DNA from: Caulobacter vibrioides OR37
Lineage (GTDB): Bacteria; Pseudomonadota; Alphaproteobacteria; Caulobacterales; Caulobacteraceae
Reading direction: 5' to 3'
Length of the DNA: 64,000 nucleotides
NCBI RefSeq assembly: GCF_000372645.1
Contig: NZ_APMP01000001.1
Span: 372,001-436,000, forward strand
Both the position numbers and the translations under genes were made by a program. Under the pieces are notes generated by a model. It searched no databases. It saw only the letters and a program-made list of their open reading frames with translations, and was not told the DNA's origin. Positions 20,000-29,503 of this stretch are shown here, one piece after another (within the stretch, counting starts at the first letter, position 1; each line of letters starts with the position of its first letter).

Positions 20000-21202
20000 C
20001 TAAGCGCCTTCCTGGCCGATGATCGCCACCGAGCAGACATTGCTGGCCGGCGCGCCGCCTAGATTATGGGTCATGCCGAAGACGGGATTGGCCAGTTGCC
20101 GCTCCCCGGCGCGCCCTTGGAGCTGCAGGTACATCTCGTACAGCATTCGCAAGCCCGAGGCGCCGATCGGATGGCCGAAGCACTTGAGGCCGCCGTCGAT
20201 CTGGCACGGCACCCCGCCATCGGCGTCGTAGAAACCGTCCAGCACGTCGCGCCAGCCCTGACCTTCCGGCGAGATGAACAGGTCCTCCATCGTCACGAGC
20301 TCGGTGATCGAAAAGCAGTCATGCACCTCCATCATCGAGATCTGCTCACGCGGACGCTCGATGCCAGCCTCCTTGTAGGCCTTGCCGGCGGCGATGCGGG
20401 CGGTGTGGAAGTGGCTGCCGTCCCAACCGTTGTACTGGCTCTCATAGCCGTTCGAGACCGACAGCTGCAGCGCCTTGACCGTCACGAGGTCACGTTTGCC
20501 AAGGCTCCGAGCGATCTCGGGTGTGGTGACGATAGCGGCCGCGGCGCCGTCCGAGACGCCGCAACAGTCGAAGAGGCCCAAGGGCTCGGCGATCAGCGGC
20601 GCGTTCAGGGCCTGCTCGGCGGTGATGGGCTTGCGCAGGTGGGCCTTGGGGTTCTTGGCGCCATTGGCGTGGCTCTTGACCGAGACGTGGGCGATGGCGC
20701 GCTTCAACTCGTCCTTCGACACCCCGTGCTTGGCGCGATAGGCGCTGGCCAGTTGGGCGAAATTGCCAGGCGCCGAGCCGTTCGGCATGATCTGCGGGTT
20801 CAGCGTGCCCGGATTGGCGACCGGCAAGCCGCCATAGCCGGTGTCCTTCAGCTTCTCGACCCCGACCGCCAGGGCGATGTCGGCCGCCCCGGCAGCCACG
20901 GCATAGACCGCGCCGCGAAAAGCCTCCGAGCCCGAGGCGCAGAAGTTCTCGACCCGGGTGACGGCGATATTGGGTAGCCGCAGGGCGATCGACAGGGGCG
21001 TGCCGCCCTTGCCCGAACCGATCTCGTCGATGTGCGTCGAGAACCAGGCCGCGTCCAGCTGGGTGGGCTCGACCCCGGCGTCCTGCATGGCCTCCAGATA
21101 GGCCTCGACCATCAGGTCATCGGGACCCGCGTCCCAACGCTCGCCGAACTTGGAACAGCCCATCCCGAGGATGGCCACCTTGTCGCGAATACCTCTGGGC
21201 AT
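20000..21202 (-). CDS. Thiolase family protein (acetyl-CoA acetyltransferase-like)
   Basis: 400 aa. MPRGIRDKVAILGMGCSKFGERWD is typical of SCP2/archaeal-type thiolases. The nucleophile is in ENFCASGSEAFRGAVYAVAAG, and the C-terminal conserved His is in CFGHPIGASGLRMLYE. It is expected to condense or cleave acyl-CoA thioesters in the cytoplasm. ATG 21202 lies 10 bases after the stop of the upstream HMG-CoA-synthase/DUF35 fusion gene, so they form an operon and probably a complex. The 3' end is 43 bases from the DUF3089 start. Confidence 0.9.
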   Translation of the reverse strand: MPRGIRDKVAILGMGCSKFGERWDAGPDDLMVEAYLEAMQDAGVEPTQLDAAWFSTHIDEIGSGKGGTPLSIALRLPNIAVTRVENFCASGSEAFRGAVYAVAAGAADIALAVGVEKLKDTGYGGLPVANPGTLNPQIMPNGSAPGNFAQLASAYRAKHGVSKDELKRAIAHVSVKSHANGAKNPKAHLRKPITAEQALNAPLIAEPLGLFDCCGVSDGAAAAIVTTPEIARSLGKRDLVTVKALQLSVSNGYESQYNGWDGSHFHTARIAAGKAYKEAGIERPREQISMMEVHDCFSITELVTMEDLFISPEGQGWRDVLDGFYDADGGVPCQIDGGLKCFGHPIGASGLRMLYEMYLQLQGRAGERQLANPVFGMTHNLGGAPASNVCSVAIIGQEGA

Positions 21203-21212
21203 GACGATCTTC

Positions 21213-22685
21213 CTATTCGGCGGCTTGGGCGTTTCGAGCGGCGATCGCCGCGCGGTCCGGCGCGGCTTTCCAGAAATAGCGGACGAAGCCGCGCTTCTCG
21301 TCGACCTCCTTGACGCGGAACACCATCCGCACCGGCAGGCCGGTCTCGACATCGCCTGGCGAGACGTCGGTGATGTCCATCATGATCCGCCCGCCGCCCT
21401 CGAAGACGATCATGCCGTAGTGGTTCGGCGGGGCCATGGAAAAGGTCAGATAATCAGCGGAGTAACTCAGAACATTCGCGCGGCGCTCGGCGAAGCGGTA
21501 GGGCTCCTGGGTGTCGACGGCGGGATTGTTCGGCGCCACCGAAATCCGAGTGCGCGGAAACTGGACGACGCCGGTCTCGCGGCAGCGACCGCCGACCAGC
21601 CCCAGGATCATGTCCTCGTTGCGATAGAGCGTGGTCAGGGCCGTCTTGTTGTCCTTCTCGGCCCTCATGCCCTTGTCCCATTCAATCAGGCCATTGAAGG
21701 TCAGGAATTTCAGATAGTTGGTTTCGGGTTCTCGATCCGCCAGGGCCCCGGTCACGCCGCGCGCGGGACGTCGGCCCTGGCCGGTGGCGCGAAACACCAG
21801 CGCCTCGGCGCCCTGGCCGAATTGCGCTACGAGGACGACCTCGTTTTCCCTAGCGTCTTCAAGAGCATGGGCCAACATGATCGGACCATGCGCGCAGCCG
21901 GCCTCCCCCATGACGGCGCCGAGATTGTCGCGAACGGCCTCGGCCCGGATTCCGACCGCCTTGGCCACGGTCGCGGCCATGCCCGAGAAGGTCGATGGGA
22001 AGCAGAATTGGTCGACTTGACCAGGACTTAGGCCCGCAGCCTCAAGCGCCTTTCGGATCGCAGGCGGGACCAGCTTGACGATCCCCTCGTCCCGGATCCA
22101 GCGCTCCTCCCAATAGTAGTCGAACCCGCCGCCGTCGCCTCGGAAGTGGTCGACGAAATCGTCGGTGACGCTGCCGCGCCCCAACAATTCGGCCGCGCCG
22201 GGCTCATCGGAAATCACGAAGGCCGCCGCGCCGTCGCCGAAGTCCAGCTCCTGGGTCGAGGCCGCGCGGGCCTTGCGGTGCTCGCCGATCGTGACCAGCG
22301 ACCGGCCGCCCGCCGCCAGGGCCTGGCCCAGGGCCGTCAGTCCGCAGCGCTGCGAGCCGGTGACGTCACTGGCCGCGATCGATTTCTCCAGGGTCAGGGC
22401 CGCCGAAATGACGCCCGCGTTCAGGCGGTCGACGAACGGCGCCGTGGTCGAGGCGAAATAGAGGCTTTCGATATGGCTACGGTCATCGTCCGGGCCGAGC
22501 GCGTCGCGCGCCGCCTCCACCGCCATGGTCAGGGCGTCCTCGTCCCAGTTGGCCATGGACCGCTCGCCCTTGCCCTTGGCCCTCAGGTTCGGCGCGACCC
22601 AGGCGTTGGCCTCGGTCACCGCCTTGCGGCTCAGACGCAGACGCGGCGCATACGCGCCCCAGGCGGCGATGCCGGCCATGGACAT
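21213..22685 (-). CDS. HMG-CoA synthase-like (thiolase superfamily) protein fused to a C-terminal DUF35 OB-fold domain
   Basis: 490 aa. Residues ~1-330 follow the KAS III/HMG-CoA synthase pattern: GIAAWGAYAPRLRLSR, the nucleophile region SDVTGSQRCGLTALGQAL, FGDGAAAFVI and NLGAVMGEAGCAHGPIML. Residues ~340-490 form a DUF35-type OB fold (FLTFNGLIEWDKG..., YSADYLTFSMAPPNHYGMIVFEGGGRIMMDITDV). The preceding zinc-ribbon segment keeps only one cysteine (GGRCRETG), so zinc binding is probably lost. Partner of the downstream thiolase. DUF35 proteins are known to bridge thiolase and HMG-CoA synthase in archaea; the bacterial substrate here is unknown. Confidence 0.85.
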   Translation of the reverse strand: MSMAGIAAWGAYAPRLRLSRKAVTEANAWVAPNLRAKGKGERSMANWDEDALTMAVEAARDALGPDDDRSHIESLYFASTTAPFVDRLNAGVISAALTLEKSIAASDVTGSQRCGLTALGQALAAGGRSLVTIGEHRKARAASTQELDFGDGAAAFVISDEPGAAELLGRGSVTDDFVDHFRGDGGGFDYYWEERWIRDEGIVKLVPPAIRKALEAAGLSPGQVDQFCFPSTFSGMAATVAKAVGIRAEAVRDNLGAVMGEAGCAHGPIMLAHALEDARENEVVLVAQFGQGAEALVFRATGQGRRPARGVTGALADREPETNYLKFLTFNGLIEWDKGMRAEKDNKTALTTLYRNEDMILGLVGGRCRETGVVQFPRTRISVAPNNPAVDTQEPYRFAERRANVLSYSADYLTFSMAPPNHYGMIVFEGGGRIMMDITDVSPGDVETGLPVRMVFRVKEVDEKRGFVRYFWKAAPDRAAIAARNAQAAE

Positions 22686-22764
22686 ACTCCCTGACGTCGA
22701 GGTTCGCGCCCCGATCTTGGGTCAGCCTACGCCAGCGAACGCCCTCGGCAACCGTGCCCTGACG

Positions 22765-23766
22765 TCAGCGGAAGGGATCGTCGGTGTTCAAGTAGCCGGC
22801 GACATAGTCGGCGACACCGTCCTCGAGCGACGTCATGGGCGCGTTATAGCCGGCGGCCCGCAGACGGCTCATGTCGGCCTGGGTGTAGTATTGGTACTTG
22901 CCGCGCAGCGCTTCGGGCATGTCGATATAGCTAATGTCCGGCGCGCGTCCGGCGGCCTGGAAGGTGGCCGCGGCCAGATCGCGGAACGAACGCGCGTGGC
23001 CCGAGCCCAGATTGAACACCCCGTTGACCGCCGAGCTGTTCGCCAGCCAGGCGATGACGTCGACCACGTCGCGGACATAGACGAAGTCGCGCAGTTGGCC
23101 GCCGTCCTCGTAGTCTGGATGATGCGACTTGAAGAGCTTGACGCCCTCGCCCGCGGCGATGCGCGGCCAGATCTGGGCCACGACCGACTTCATGCCGCCC
23201 TTGTGCCCCTCGTTGGGACCATAGACGTTGAAGAACTTCAGCCCGGCCCATTGCGCGGGCGCGTGGCCGCGATGGGCCTCGCGAACCGCGTAGATATCGA
23301 ACAGCGCCTTGGACCAGCCATAGGCGTTAAGCGGTCGCAAGGCCCGCAAGCTCTCCAGGTCGTCCTTGCCCTCGAAACCCTGGGTTCCGTCGCCATAGGT
23401 CGCGGCCGACGAGGCGTAAATGAACCGCTTGCCGTGCCGGGCGCACCAGTCCCACAGGTCGCGGGACAGCACGAAGTTGGACTGCACGATCTTGTCGGCG
23501 TCCTGCTCGGTGGTCGAGGAAACAGCGCCCATGTGGACGACCAGCTCGACCTCGACGCCGCGCCTGGCCAGCCAGTCGTTGAGCTGTTCGGGCGCGACGA
23601 AATCGGCGATGGGATGCTTGGCGATGTTTCGCCACTTGCCGCTGGCGGCGTCGCGCAGACGGTCGCAGACCACCACGTCCAGAGCCGGGTCCTCGCAGAG
23701 GCGGGCCACGACGTTCGAACCGATGAAGCCCGCGCCGCCGGTGACGAGAACGATGCGTCGGGTCAT
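22765..23766 (-). CDS. hldD: ADP-L-glycero-D-manno-heptose 6-epimerase
   Basis: 333 aa short-chain dehydrogenase/epimerase. The NAD(P) loop is VTGGAGFIGSNVV; the catalytic triad region is SSAATYG...YGWSKALFD. The segments FNVYGPNEGHKGGMKSV and the closing GKYQYYTQADMSRLRAAGY are specific for HldD (RfaD). It converts ADP-D-glycero- to ADP-L-glycero-manno-heptose for the LPS inner core. It lies directly downstream of kdsA (4 bases), forming a two-gene inner-core unit. Confidence 0.94.
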   Translation of the reverse strand: MTRRIVLVTGGAGFIGSNVVARLCEDPALDVVVCDRLRDAASGKWRNIAKHPIADFVAPEQLNDWLARRGVEVELVVHMGAVSSTTEQDADKIVQSNFVLSRDLWDWCARHGKRFIYASSAATYGDGTQGFEGKDDLESLRALRPLNAYGWSKALFDIYAVREAHRGHAPAQWAGLKFFNVYGPNEGHKGGMKSVVAQIWPRIAAGEGVKLFKSHHPDYEDGGQLRDFVYVRDVVDVIAWLANSSAVNGVFNLGSGHARSFRDLAAATFQAAGRAPDISYIDMPEALRGKYQYYTQADMSRLRAAGYNAPMTSLEDGVADYVAGYLNTDDPFR

Positions 23767-23770
23767 GCCC

Positions 23771-24652
23771 CTAGTTCGCCCCTTCGCGGAAGGCGGCCTT
23801 GGTCAGGGCGTCGTATTTCAGCAGGTTGGACACCAGGGCCTCGAACTGGCTCATCGGCACCATGTTGGGACCGTCTGACGGGGCGTGGTCCGGATCCGGA
23901 TGGGTCTCGATGAACACGCAGGCGACGCCGACGGCCACGGCCGCCCGGGCCAGGGTCGGAACGAACTCCCGCTGCCCGCCCGATGAGGCGCCCTGGCCGC
24001 CGGGCTGCTGGACGCTGTGGGTGGCGTCGAACACCACCGGACAGCCGATCTGGCGCATGATCGGCAACGACCGCATATCGCTGACCAGGGTGTTGTAACC
24101 GAACGAGACCCCGCGCTCGCAGGCCATGACATTGGGATTACCGGCGCCCGTCACCTTGGCGACGACGTTCTTCATGTCCCACGGGGCCAGGAATTGGCCT
24201 TTCTTGATGTTGATCGCCCGTCCTGTCTGGGCGGCGGCGACCAGCAGGTCGGTCTGGCGGCAGAGGAAGGCCGGAATCTGGATGACGTCGACCGCCTCGG
24301 CCACGATCGGGCAATGGCTGGTCTCATGCACGTCGGTCAGGGTCGGCAGGCCGGTGGTCTCACGGATCTCCTGGAAGATCGGCAAACTGTCCTTCAGGCC
24401 GATGCCGCGCTGGGCCGCGCCCGAGGTGCGATTGGCCTTGTCGTAGGAGGTCTTGTAGATCAGCCCGACGCCCAGGCGCTCGGCCATTTCCTTCAGCGCC
24501 TGCGCCGTCTCCAGCGCGTGCTGGCGGCTTTCCATCTGGCAGGGGCCGGCGATGATCGACAGCGACTCGCCGTTCCCGACGCGAACGGCCGCGCCGTTGG
24601 GGGTCTTGATCTCGACGACGGCGTTCGGGGCGACGGCTTGCGGCTGATCCAA
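23771..24652 (-). CDS. kdsA: 3-deoxy-8-phosphooctulonate synthase (KDO-8-P synthase)
   Basis: 293 aa TIM barrel. It condenses phosphoenolpyruvate and arabinose-5-phosphate in KDO synthesis for lipid A/core. Conserved segments are [53 protein letters not shown] and [13 protein letters not shown]. Cys in AGPC is the residue that marks the metal-dependent class. The predicted start at 24652 is a TTG with no strong ribosome-binding site, so the exact N-terminus is uncertain; the conserved domain begins ~25 residues later. Confidence 0.95.
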   Translation of the reverse strand: MDQPQAVAPNAVVEIKTPNGAAVRVGNGESLSIIAGPCQMESRQHALETAQALKEMAERLGVGLIYKTSYDKANRTSGAAQRGIGLKDSLPIFQEIRETTGLPTLTDVHETSHCPIVAEAVDVIQIPAFLCRQTDLLVAAAQTGRAINIKKGQFLAPWDMKNVVAKVTGAGNPNVMACERGVSFGYNTLVSDMRSLPIMRQIGCPVVFDATHSVQQPGGQGASSGGQREFVPTLARAAVAVGVACVFIETHPDPDHAPSDGPNMVPMSQFEALVSNLLKYDALTKAAFREGAN

Positions 24653-24710
24653 GGCGAGTATTCCAGCGTATTAGGATTTCAGGCGCCCAAGAGGTGCTCC
24701 CTCGGGCTGG

Positions 24711-26141
24711 GTGGTGCAAGTGCCGAACGATCGTGACGACCATGGGGCCATCCTCGTCTGGTTCCGCAACGACCTGCGCATAGCCGACAATCCAGCCCTG
24801 CGCCATGCCGCCGACAGCGGCCGGCCGGTGATCTGCCTCTACATTTTCGACGAGACGCCCGGCGTCCGCCCGATGGGCGCGGCTTCGCTTTGGTGGCTGG
24901 ACAAGTCCCTCAAGTCGCTGGACGAAAGCCTTGAGAAGCTTGGCAATAAACTCATGCTTCGCAGGGGCGTCGCCGCTGAGGTTTTGGACGAGGTCCTGCG
25001 ACAGACCGGCGCGACCGGTGTGTTGTGGAACCGCCTCTATGACAAGGCGTCGACGGATCGCGACATGGCGATCAAGACCCGTCTAAGGGCGGCTGGGATC
25101 GACTGCCAAAGCTTCAACGCGAGCTTGCTGACCGAGCCTTGGGAGATCAAGAACGGCGCGGGACAGCCCTACAAGGTCTTCACGCCCTATTGGCAGGCGG
25201 CGCGCGAACACCTGACCGACGTCGTCGTCGAAGACGCGCCGAAGTCCCTGAGATCGCTCGGGCATCTTCCTTCCAGCGAAAGACTGGCGGACTGGCGGCT
25301 GAACCCGACCAAGCCCGACTGGTCAAAGGGTTTCGACCTCTGGACGCCCGGCGAAGCGGGCGCCTTGGCGCGGCTGGACGACTTCCTGTCGGGCTCCGTT
25401 AGCGGCTATGGCGAGAAGCGCGACCTCCCCGGCGTCGAGGCGACATCCCGCCTTTCCCCGCACCTGCATTTTGGCGAGATCGGACCAAGGCAGGTCTGGC
25501 TGGCCGCGCGCGAGGCCCAAGCCCCCCGCGGCGAGATCGACAAGTTCCTGTCCGAGTTGGGCTGGCGGGAGTTCAACCACGCCATCCTGTTTCACTGGCC
25601 CGACCTGCCCGCGCGGAATTTCAAGCCGGAGTTCGACGGCTTTCCCTGGGCTCGTGACGACGCCGCCTTCAAGGCCTGGACCCGAGGCCAGACCGGCTAC
25701 CCCATCGTCGACGCCGGGATGCGCGAACTGTGGGCCACCGGGTTCATGCACAACCGTGTGCGCATGATCGTCGCCTCGTTCCTGATCAAGCATCTGCTGA
25801 TCGACTGGCGCGAGGGCGAGGCCTGGTTCTGGGACACGCTGGTCGACGCCGATTTGGCGAACAACGCCGGCAATTGGCAGTGGGTGGCGGGCAGCGGCGC
25901 CGACGCCTCGCCCTACTTCCGAATCTTCAACCCTATCGCGCAGGGCGAGAAGTTCGATCCGCGTGGGACCTATGTCCGACGTTGGGTTCCGGAACTCGCC
26001 GGCGTTCCAGACGATGTTATCCACAAGCCATGGACCCGGCCGTTGCATCTGCCGGCCGCGGCGAAACGTCTCTATTCAAGACCGATCGTCGAGCACGACC
26101 ACGCCCGGGCCAGGGCCTTGGAGGCCTATCACAGCCTCTAG
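24711..26141 (+). CDS. phrB: Deoxyribodipyrimidine photolyase (class I CPD photolyase)
   Basis: 476 aa. It repairs cyclobutane pyrimidine dimers using light, FADH- and an antenna pigment. The N-terminal antenna domain begins AILVWFRNDLRIADNPAL. The FAD/DNA domain shows SRLSPHLHFGEIGPRQVW, ELGWREFNHAIL, GYPIVDAGMRELWATGFMHNRVRMIVASFLIKHLLIDWREGE and NAGNWQWVAGSGADASPYFRIFNP. Possible GTG starts at 24711, 24714 and 24720 cannot be separated; the conserved domain begins at residue 13 of the longest form. It is divergent from kdsA with a 58-base gap. Confidence 0.95.
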   Translation: MVQVPNDRDDHGAILVWFRNDLRIADNPALRHAADSGRPVICLYIFDETPGVRPMGAASLWWLDKSLKSLDESLEKLGNKLMLRRGVAAEVLDEVLRQTGATGVLWNRLYDKASTDRDMAIKTRLRAAGIDCQSFNASLLTEPWEIKNGAGQPYKVFTPYWQAAREHLTDVVVEDAPKSLRSLGHLPSSERLADWRLNPTKPDWSKGFDLWTPGEAGALARLDDFLSGSVSGYGEKRDLPGVEATSRLSPHLHFGEIGPRQVWLAAREAQAPRGEIDKFLSELGWREFNHAILFHWPDLPARNFKPEFDGFPWARDDAAFKAWTRGQTGYPIVDAGMRELWATGFMHNRVRMIVASFLIKHLLIDWREGEAWFWDTLVDADLANNAGNWQWVAGSGADASPYFRIFNPIAQGEKFDPRGTYVRRWVPELAGVPDDVIHKPWTRPLHLPAAAKRLYSRPIVEHDHARARALEAYHSL

Positions 26142-26207
26142 CCGGCGGGCTTTACGAACCGGTCGTTAACAGCGTTAATAAACGCGCAACCGGATGCGAG
26201 ACCGACC

Positions 26208-27422
26208 TTGGACACCGCGCTCTGGAACGACCCCGACCTGACGGCCGCACCGGCCGCCTTCCGCGCCGCGCTTCGCGTCGCGGCGACGAACTGGGAGTTC
26301 GGCTCCGTCACCTTCATCCTGCCGACGGGCAAGCCGTTGACCGTCACCGGCCGGCAAGCTGGGCCCGAAGCGCTCATCAAGATCCATGACTACAATTTCA
26401 TTCGCCGCGCGTTCTCGTCGGGCGACATCGGCTTCGCGGAAGGCTTCGTGGCCGGCGAGTGGGAGACTCCCGACCTTTCCGCGGTGCTGAGCGCTTTCTC
26501 GCTGAACTTCGACAAGCTCTCGGCGCTGGTGGACGGCAATCCGTTCATGCGGATTTTCAACGCGCTCTACCATTTCTTTCATCGCAACAGCCGCGCCGGG
26601 TCCAAGAAGAACATCCACGCCCACTACGACCTGGGCAACGCCTTCTATTCGCGGTGGCTGGACCCGACGATGACCTATTCGTCGGCGCTGTACGAACGGC
26701 CGAACCAGCCTCTGCCCGAGGCCCAGAAGGCGAAATACGCGGCCCTGGCGCGGACCATAGACCTCGCGCCGGGCAAGCACGTGCTGGAGATCGGCTGCGG
26801 CTGGGGCGGTTTCGCCGAGTTCGCGGCCAAGGAGGTGGGGGCCCAGGTCACCGGCATCACCATCTCCCAAGCCCAGTATGAATTCGCCAAAAAGCGCCTG
26901 TTCGACCAGGGCTTGGCCGAGAAAGCCGATATTCGCCTGGTCGACTATCGCGACGTCGAAGGCCGGTTCGACGCGGTGGCCTCGATCGAGATGTTCGAGG
27001 CCGTGGGCGAGGAATATTGGCCCGCCTATTTCAGCAAGATCCGTGAGGTCCTGCACCCCGGCGGCCGCGCCGGTTTGCAGATCATCACCATCCGCGACGA
27101 GCTGTTCAGCCACTACCGCGAACGGACGGACTTCATTCAGCGCTACATCTTCCCGGGCGGCATGTTGCCCAGCGAGGCGCGCCTGAAGGAAGAGACCGAG
27201 CGGGCGGGTCTGGAATGGAGCGATCTCAAGCGCTTCGGCCAGAATTATGCCGACACCCTGGCCGAATGGGGTCGTCGCTTCGAGGCCGCTTGGAGCGAGA
27301 TCCGCAAGGACGGATTCGACGAGCGATTCCGACGCCTTTGGCGGTTCTATCTCAGCTACTGCGAGGCCGGGTTCCGAACCGAGCGAACCAACGTGATCCA
27401 GCTGGGCCTGAGCCGGGGCTGA
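26208..27422 (+). CDS. cfa: Cyclopropane-fatty-acyl-phospholipid synthase
   Basis: 404 aa, SAM-dependent enzyme that adds a methylene bridge to unsaturated phospholipid acyl chains. The N-terminal lipid-binding part includes IKIHDYNFIRRAFSSGDIGFAEGFVAGEWE. The linker signature HAHYDLGNAFYSRWLDPTMTYSSALY leads to the SAM motif VLEIGCGWGGFAEFAAK. Further conserved are SIEMFEAVGEEYWPAYFSKIREVLHPGG and DFIQRYIFPGGMLPS. The only fitting start is TTG 26208, with a weak ribosome site (GAG 7-9 bases upstream), so the start is tentative. It may be cotranscribed with the photolyase, 66 bases upstream. Confidence 0.94.
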   Translation: MDTALWNDPDLTAAPAAFRAALRVAATNWEFGSVTFILPTGKPLTVTGRQAGPEALIKIHDYNFIRRAFSSGDIGFAEGFVAGEWETPDLSAVLSAFSLNFDKLSALVDGNPFMRIFNALYHFFHRNSRAGSKKNIHAHYDLGNAFYSRWLDPTMTYSSALYERPNQPLPEAQKAKYAALARTIDLAPGKHVLEIGCGWGGFAEFAAKEVGAQVTGITISQAQYEFAKKRLFDQGLAEKADIRLVDYRDVEGRFDAVASIEMFEAVGEEYWPAYFSKIREVLHPGGRAGLQIITIRDELFSHYRERTDFIQRYIFPGGMLPSEARLKEETERAGLEWSDLKRFGQNYADTLAEWGRRFEAAWSEIRKDGFDERFRRLWRFYLSYCEAGFRTERTNVIQLGLSRG

Positions 27423-27450
27423 TACAGAGCCTAGGAGCTCAGCGTCCAGA

Positions 27451-27481
27451 ATGGGGATTGTGGATAGCGCGCGATCCCCAT
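27451..27481. repeat. Inverted repeat between cfa and the cysteine synthase gene
   Basis: Eight-base arms ATGGGGAT (27451-27458) and ATCCCCAT (27474-27481) around a 15-base loop, 29 bases past the cfa stop. No U run follows, so it is a weak terminator or a processing hairpin at best. Confidence 0.35.
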
Positions 27482-27595
27482 GAGGTGGCTCGGGATTTGT
27501 CGCGGATTTGACGCGCCTTCAGGAAATCTGGGGTTGCCTCGGCGCCGCGCCGCACGATCTACCAATCCTCCAGACGCCCCGCTCGAAGGCCCGCC

Positions 27596-28606
27596 ATGAC
27601 CGTCACCGCCCGCGTCCTCCCGACTGTTCTGGACGCCATCGGCAATACGCCGCTGATCCGCCTGCGGCGCGCCAGCGAGGCCACGGGCTGCGAGATCCTG
27701 GGCAAGGCCGAGTTCATGAACCCGGGGCAGTCGATCAAGGACCGCGCGGCCCTCGGCATCATCCGCGACGCCGAGGCCAAGGGTTTGTTGAAACCGGGCG
27801 GGCGCATCGTCGAAGGCACGGCGGGCAATACCGGCATAGGCCTGGCCATGGTCGCCTCGGCCCTGGGCTACAGGACCACCATCGTTATTCCGCGCACCCA
27901 GAGCCAGGAAAAGAAGGACGCCATCCGCCTGCTTGGCGCCCAGCTGATCGAGGTGGACGCCGTTCCTTACTCCAATCCGGACAATTACGTCCGCTATTCC
28001 GGACGCTTGGCGGAAGAACTCGCCGAAACCGAGCCTAATGGCGTGATCTGGGCGAACCAGTTCGACAATGTCGCCAACCGCGAGGCTCACTACCGCACCA
28101 CGGGCCCGGAAATCTTCGAGCAGACAAACGGCAAGGTCGACGCCTTCATCTGCGCGGTCGGCTCGGGTGGCACCCTGGCGGGCGTCGCCCAGGCGTTGCG
28201 CGAGCGCAAGCCCGGCGTGACGATCGGCTTGGCCGACCCGCGCGGCGCGGCGCTGTACAGCTGGTACAAGGACGGCCAACTGATGTCCGAAGGGAGCTCG
28301 ATCAGCGAGGGCATCGGCCAGGGGCGCGTCACGGCCAATCTCGAGGGCCTGACCGTCGACGTTCCGCTGCGCGTCTCGGACGAGGAGATGCTTGAGGTGC
28401 TGTTCGACCTGGTCCAGCACGAGGGCCTGTGCCTGGGCGGCTCGGCCGGCATCAATGTCGCGGGCGCCGTCCGTCTTGCCCGGGAACTGGGTCCTGGCCA
28501 CACCATCGTGACCGTGCTGTGCGATCACGGTTCGCGCTATCAGTCGAAGCTCTTCAATCCCGTATTCCTCAAGGAAAAGGGTCTCCCCGTCCCGCCTTGG
28601 ATGTAA
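27596..28606 (+). CDS. cysK: PLP-dependent cysteine synthase A family protein
   Basis: 336 aa fold-type II PLP enzyme. The Schiff-base lysine is in NPGQSIKDRAAL, the substrate loop is EGTAGNTGIGLA and the PLP phosphate loop is VGSGGTLAG. It should make cysteine from O-acetylserine and sulfide. Compared with compact CysK it has extra segments (QSQEKKDAIRLL, YSWYKDGQLMSEGSSISEGIGQGRVTANLEG, LCDHGSRYQSKLFNPVFL) found in a longer subgroup that includes cysteine desulfhydrases, so the reverse reaction is possible. It leads a sulfur amino-acid cluster with sseA and metC, 34 bases before sseA. Confidence 0.9.
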   Translation: MTVTARVLPTVLDAIGNTPLIRLRRASEATGCEILGKAEFMNPGQSIKDRAALGIIRDAEAKGLLKPGGRIVEGTAGNTGIGLAMVASALGYRTTIVIPRTQSQEKKDAIRLLGAQLIEVDAVPYSNPDNYVRYSGRLAEELAETEPNGVIWANQFDNVANREAHYRTTGPEIFEQTNGKVDAFICAVGSGGTLAGVAQALRERKPGVTIGLADPRGAALYSWYKDGQLMSEGSSISEGIGQGRVTANLEGLTVDVPLRVSDEEMLEVLFDLVQHEGLCLGGSAGINVAGAVRLARELGPGHTIVTVLCDHGSRYQSKLFNPVFLKEKGLPVPPWM

Positions 28607-28640
28607 GGTTCGCGCGACTCCGATTCCGAAAGGCGCCGCC

Positions 28641-29498
28641 ATGAGCACTCCGTCCGATCCGCTGGTCTCGACCGCCTGGCTGGCCGACCATCTCGACGCG
28701 CCGGACGTGCGCGTGGTCGACGCCTCGTGGCACATGCCGGCCGCCCAACGTGATCCCGCCAAGGAATTCCTGGCCGCGCACATTCCCGGCGCGGTGTTCT
28801 TCGACATTGATGAGATCGCCGACGAGACCAGCGACCTGCCGCACATGATCCCGACGGCGGCCAAGTTCGCCGCGCGGGTCCGGAAGCTGGGCCTGGGCGA
28901 CGGCTCGCGCATCGTGGTCTACGACAGCCAGGGCATCCTGCCCGCCGCCCGCGTCTGGTGGCACTTCCGCGCCATGGGCCACGAGGACGTGGTGGTGCTG
29001 GACGGCGGCCTGCCCAAATGGATCGCCGAGGGTCGCCCGGTCGAGGATGGCCCAGCCGCGCCGCAGGAGCGCCACTTCACCCCGCGCTGGCAGGCCGACA
29101 TCTACCGCTCGGTCGATCAGATGCGCGACATCGTCGCCAGCGGCCGCGAACAGATCATCGACGCGCGCGCCGCGGGCCGCTTCGAGGGCAAGGACCCCGA
29201 ACCCCGAGCCGGCCTGCGCGGCGGCCACATGCCCGGGGCCCGCAACATCCCGCTATCGGCCATGCTGGCCTCGGACAACACGATGCTGCCGGCCGACCAG
29301 CTGAAGATCGTGTTCGAAAAGGCCGGCGTCGATATCGACAAGCCGATCGTCTCGACCTGCGGCTCGGGCATCACCGCCTCGGTCGTGGCCCTGGCCCTGG
29401 CCCGCCTGGGCAAGCCGCGCTCGGCGGTCTACGACGGCTCGTGGACCGAGTGGGGCGGCCTCTCGGACACGCCTGTCGCGACCGGTCCGGCGGCCTGA
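28641..29498 (+). CDS. sseA: 3-mercaptopyruvate sulfurtransferase (rhodanese family)
   Basis: 285 aa, two rhodanese domains. The first (1-140) is inactive-type, with VRVVDASWHMP and HIPGAVFFDIDEIADE; the second carries the active cysteine in STCGSGITAS, the CGSG(I/V)T loop that distinguishes mercaptopyruvate sulfurtransferases from thiosulfate sulfurtransferases (CRKGVT). It transfers sulfur from 3-mercaptopyruvate to thiol acceptors or cyanide. GAAAGG lies upstream of ATG 28641. The downstream metC begins 5 bases after its stop. Confidence 0.93.
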   Translation: MSTPSDPLVSTAWLADHLDAPDVRVVDASWHMPAAQRDPAKEFLAAHIPGAVFFDIDEIADETSDLPHMIPTAAKFAARVRKLGLGDGSRIVVYDSQGILPAARVWWHFRAMGHEDVVVLDGGLPKWIAEGRPVEDGPAAPQERHFTPRWQADIYRSVDQMRDIVASGREQIIDARAAGRFEGKDPEPRAGLRGGHMPGARNIPLSAMLASDNTMLPADQLKIVFEKAGVDIDKPIVSTCGSGITASVVALALARLGKPRSAVYDGSWTEWGGLSDTPVATGPAA

Positions 29499-29503
29499 CC
29501 GCC

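Noticed and set aside
26166..26178. Possible CtrA box TTAA-N5-TTAA upstream of cfa
   Set aside because: The spacing is 5 instead of 7 bases, so the half-sites are not in the right phase.
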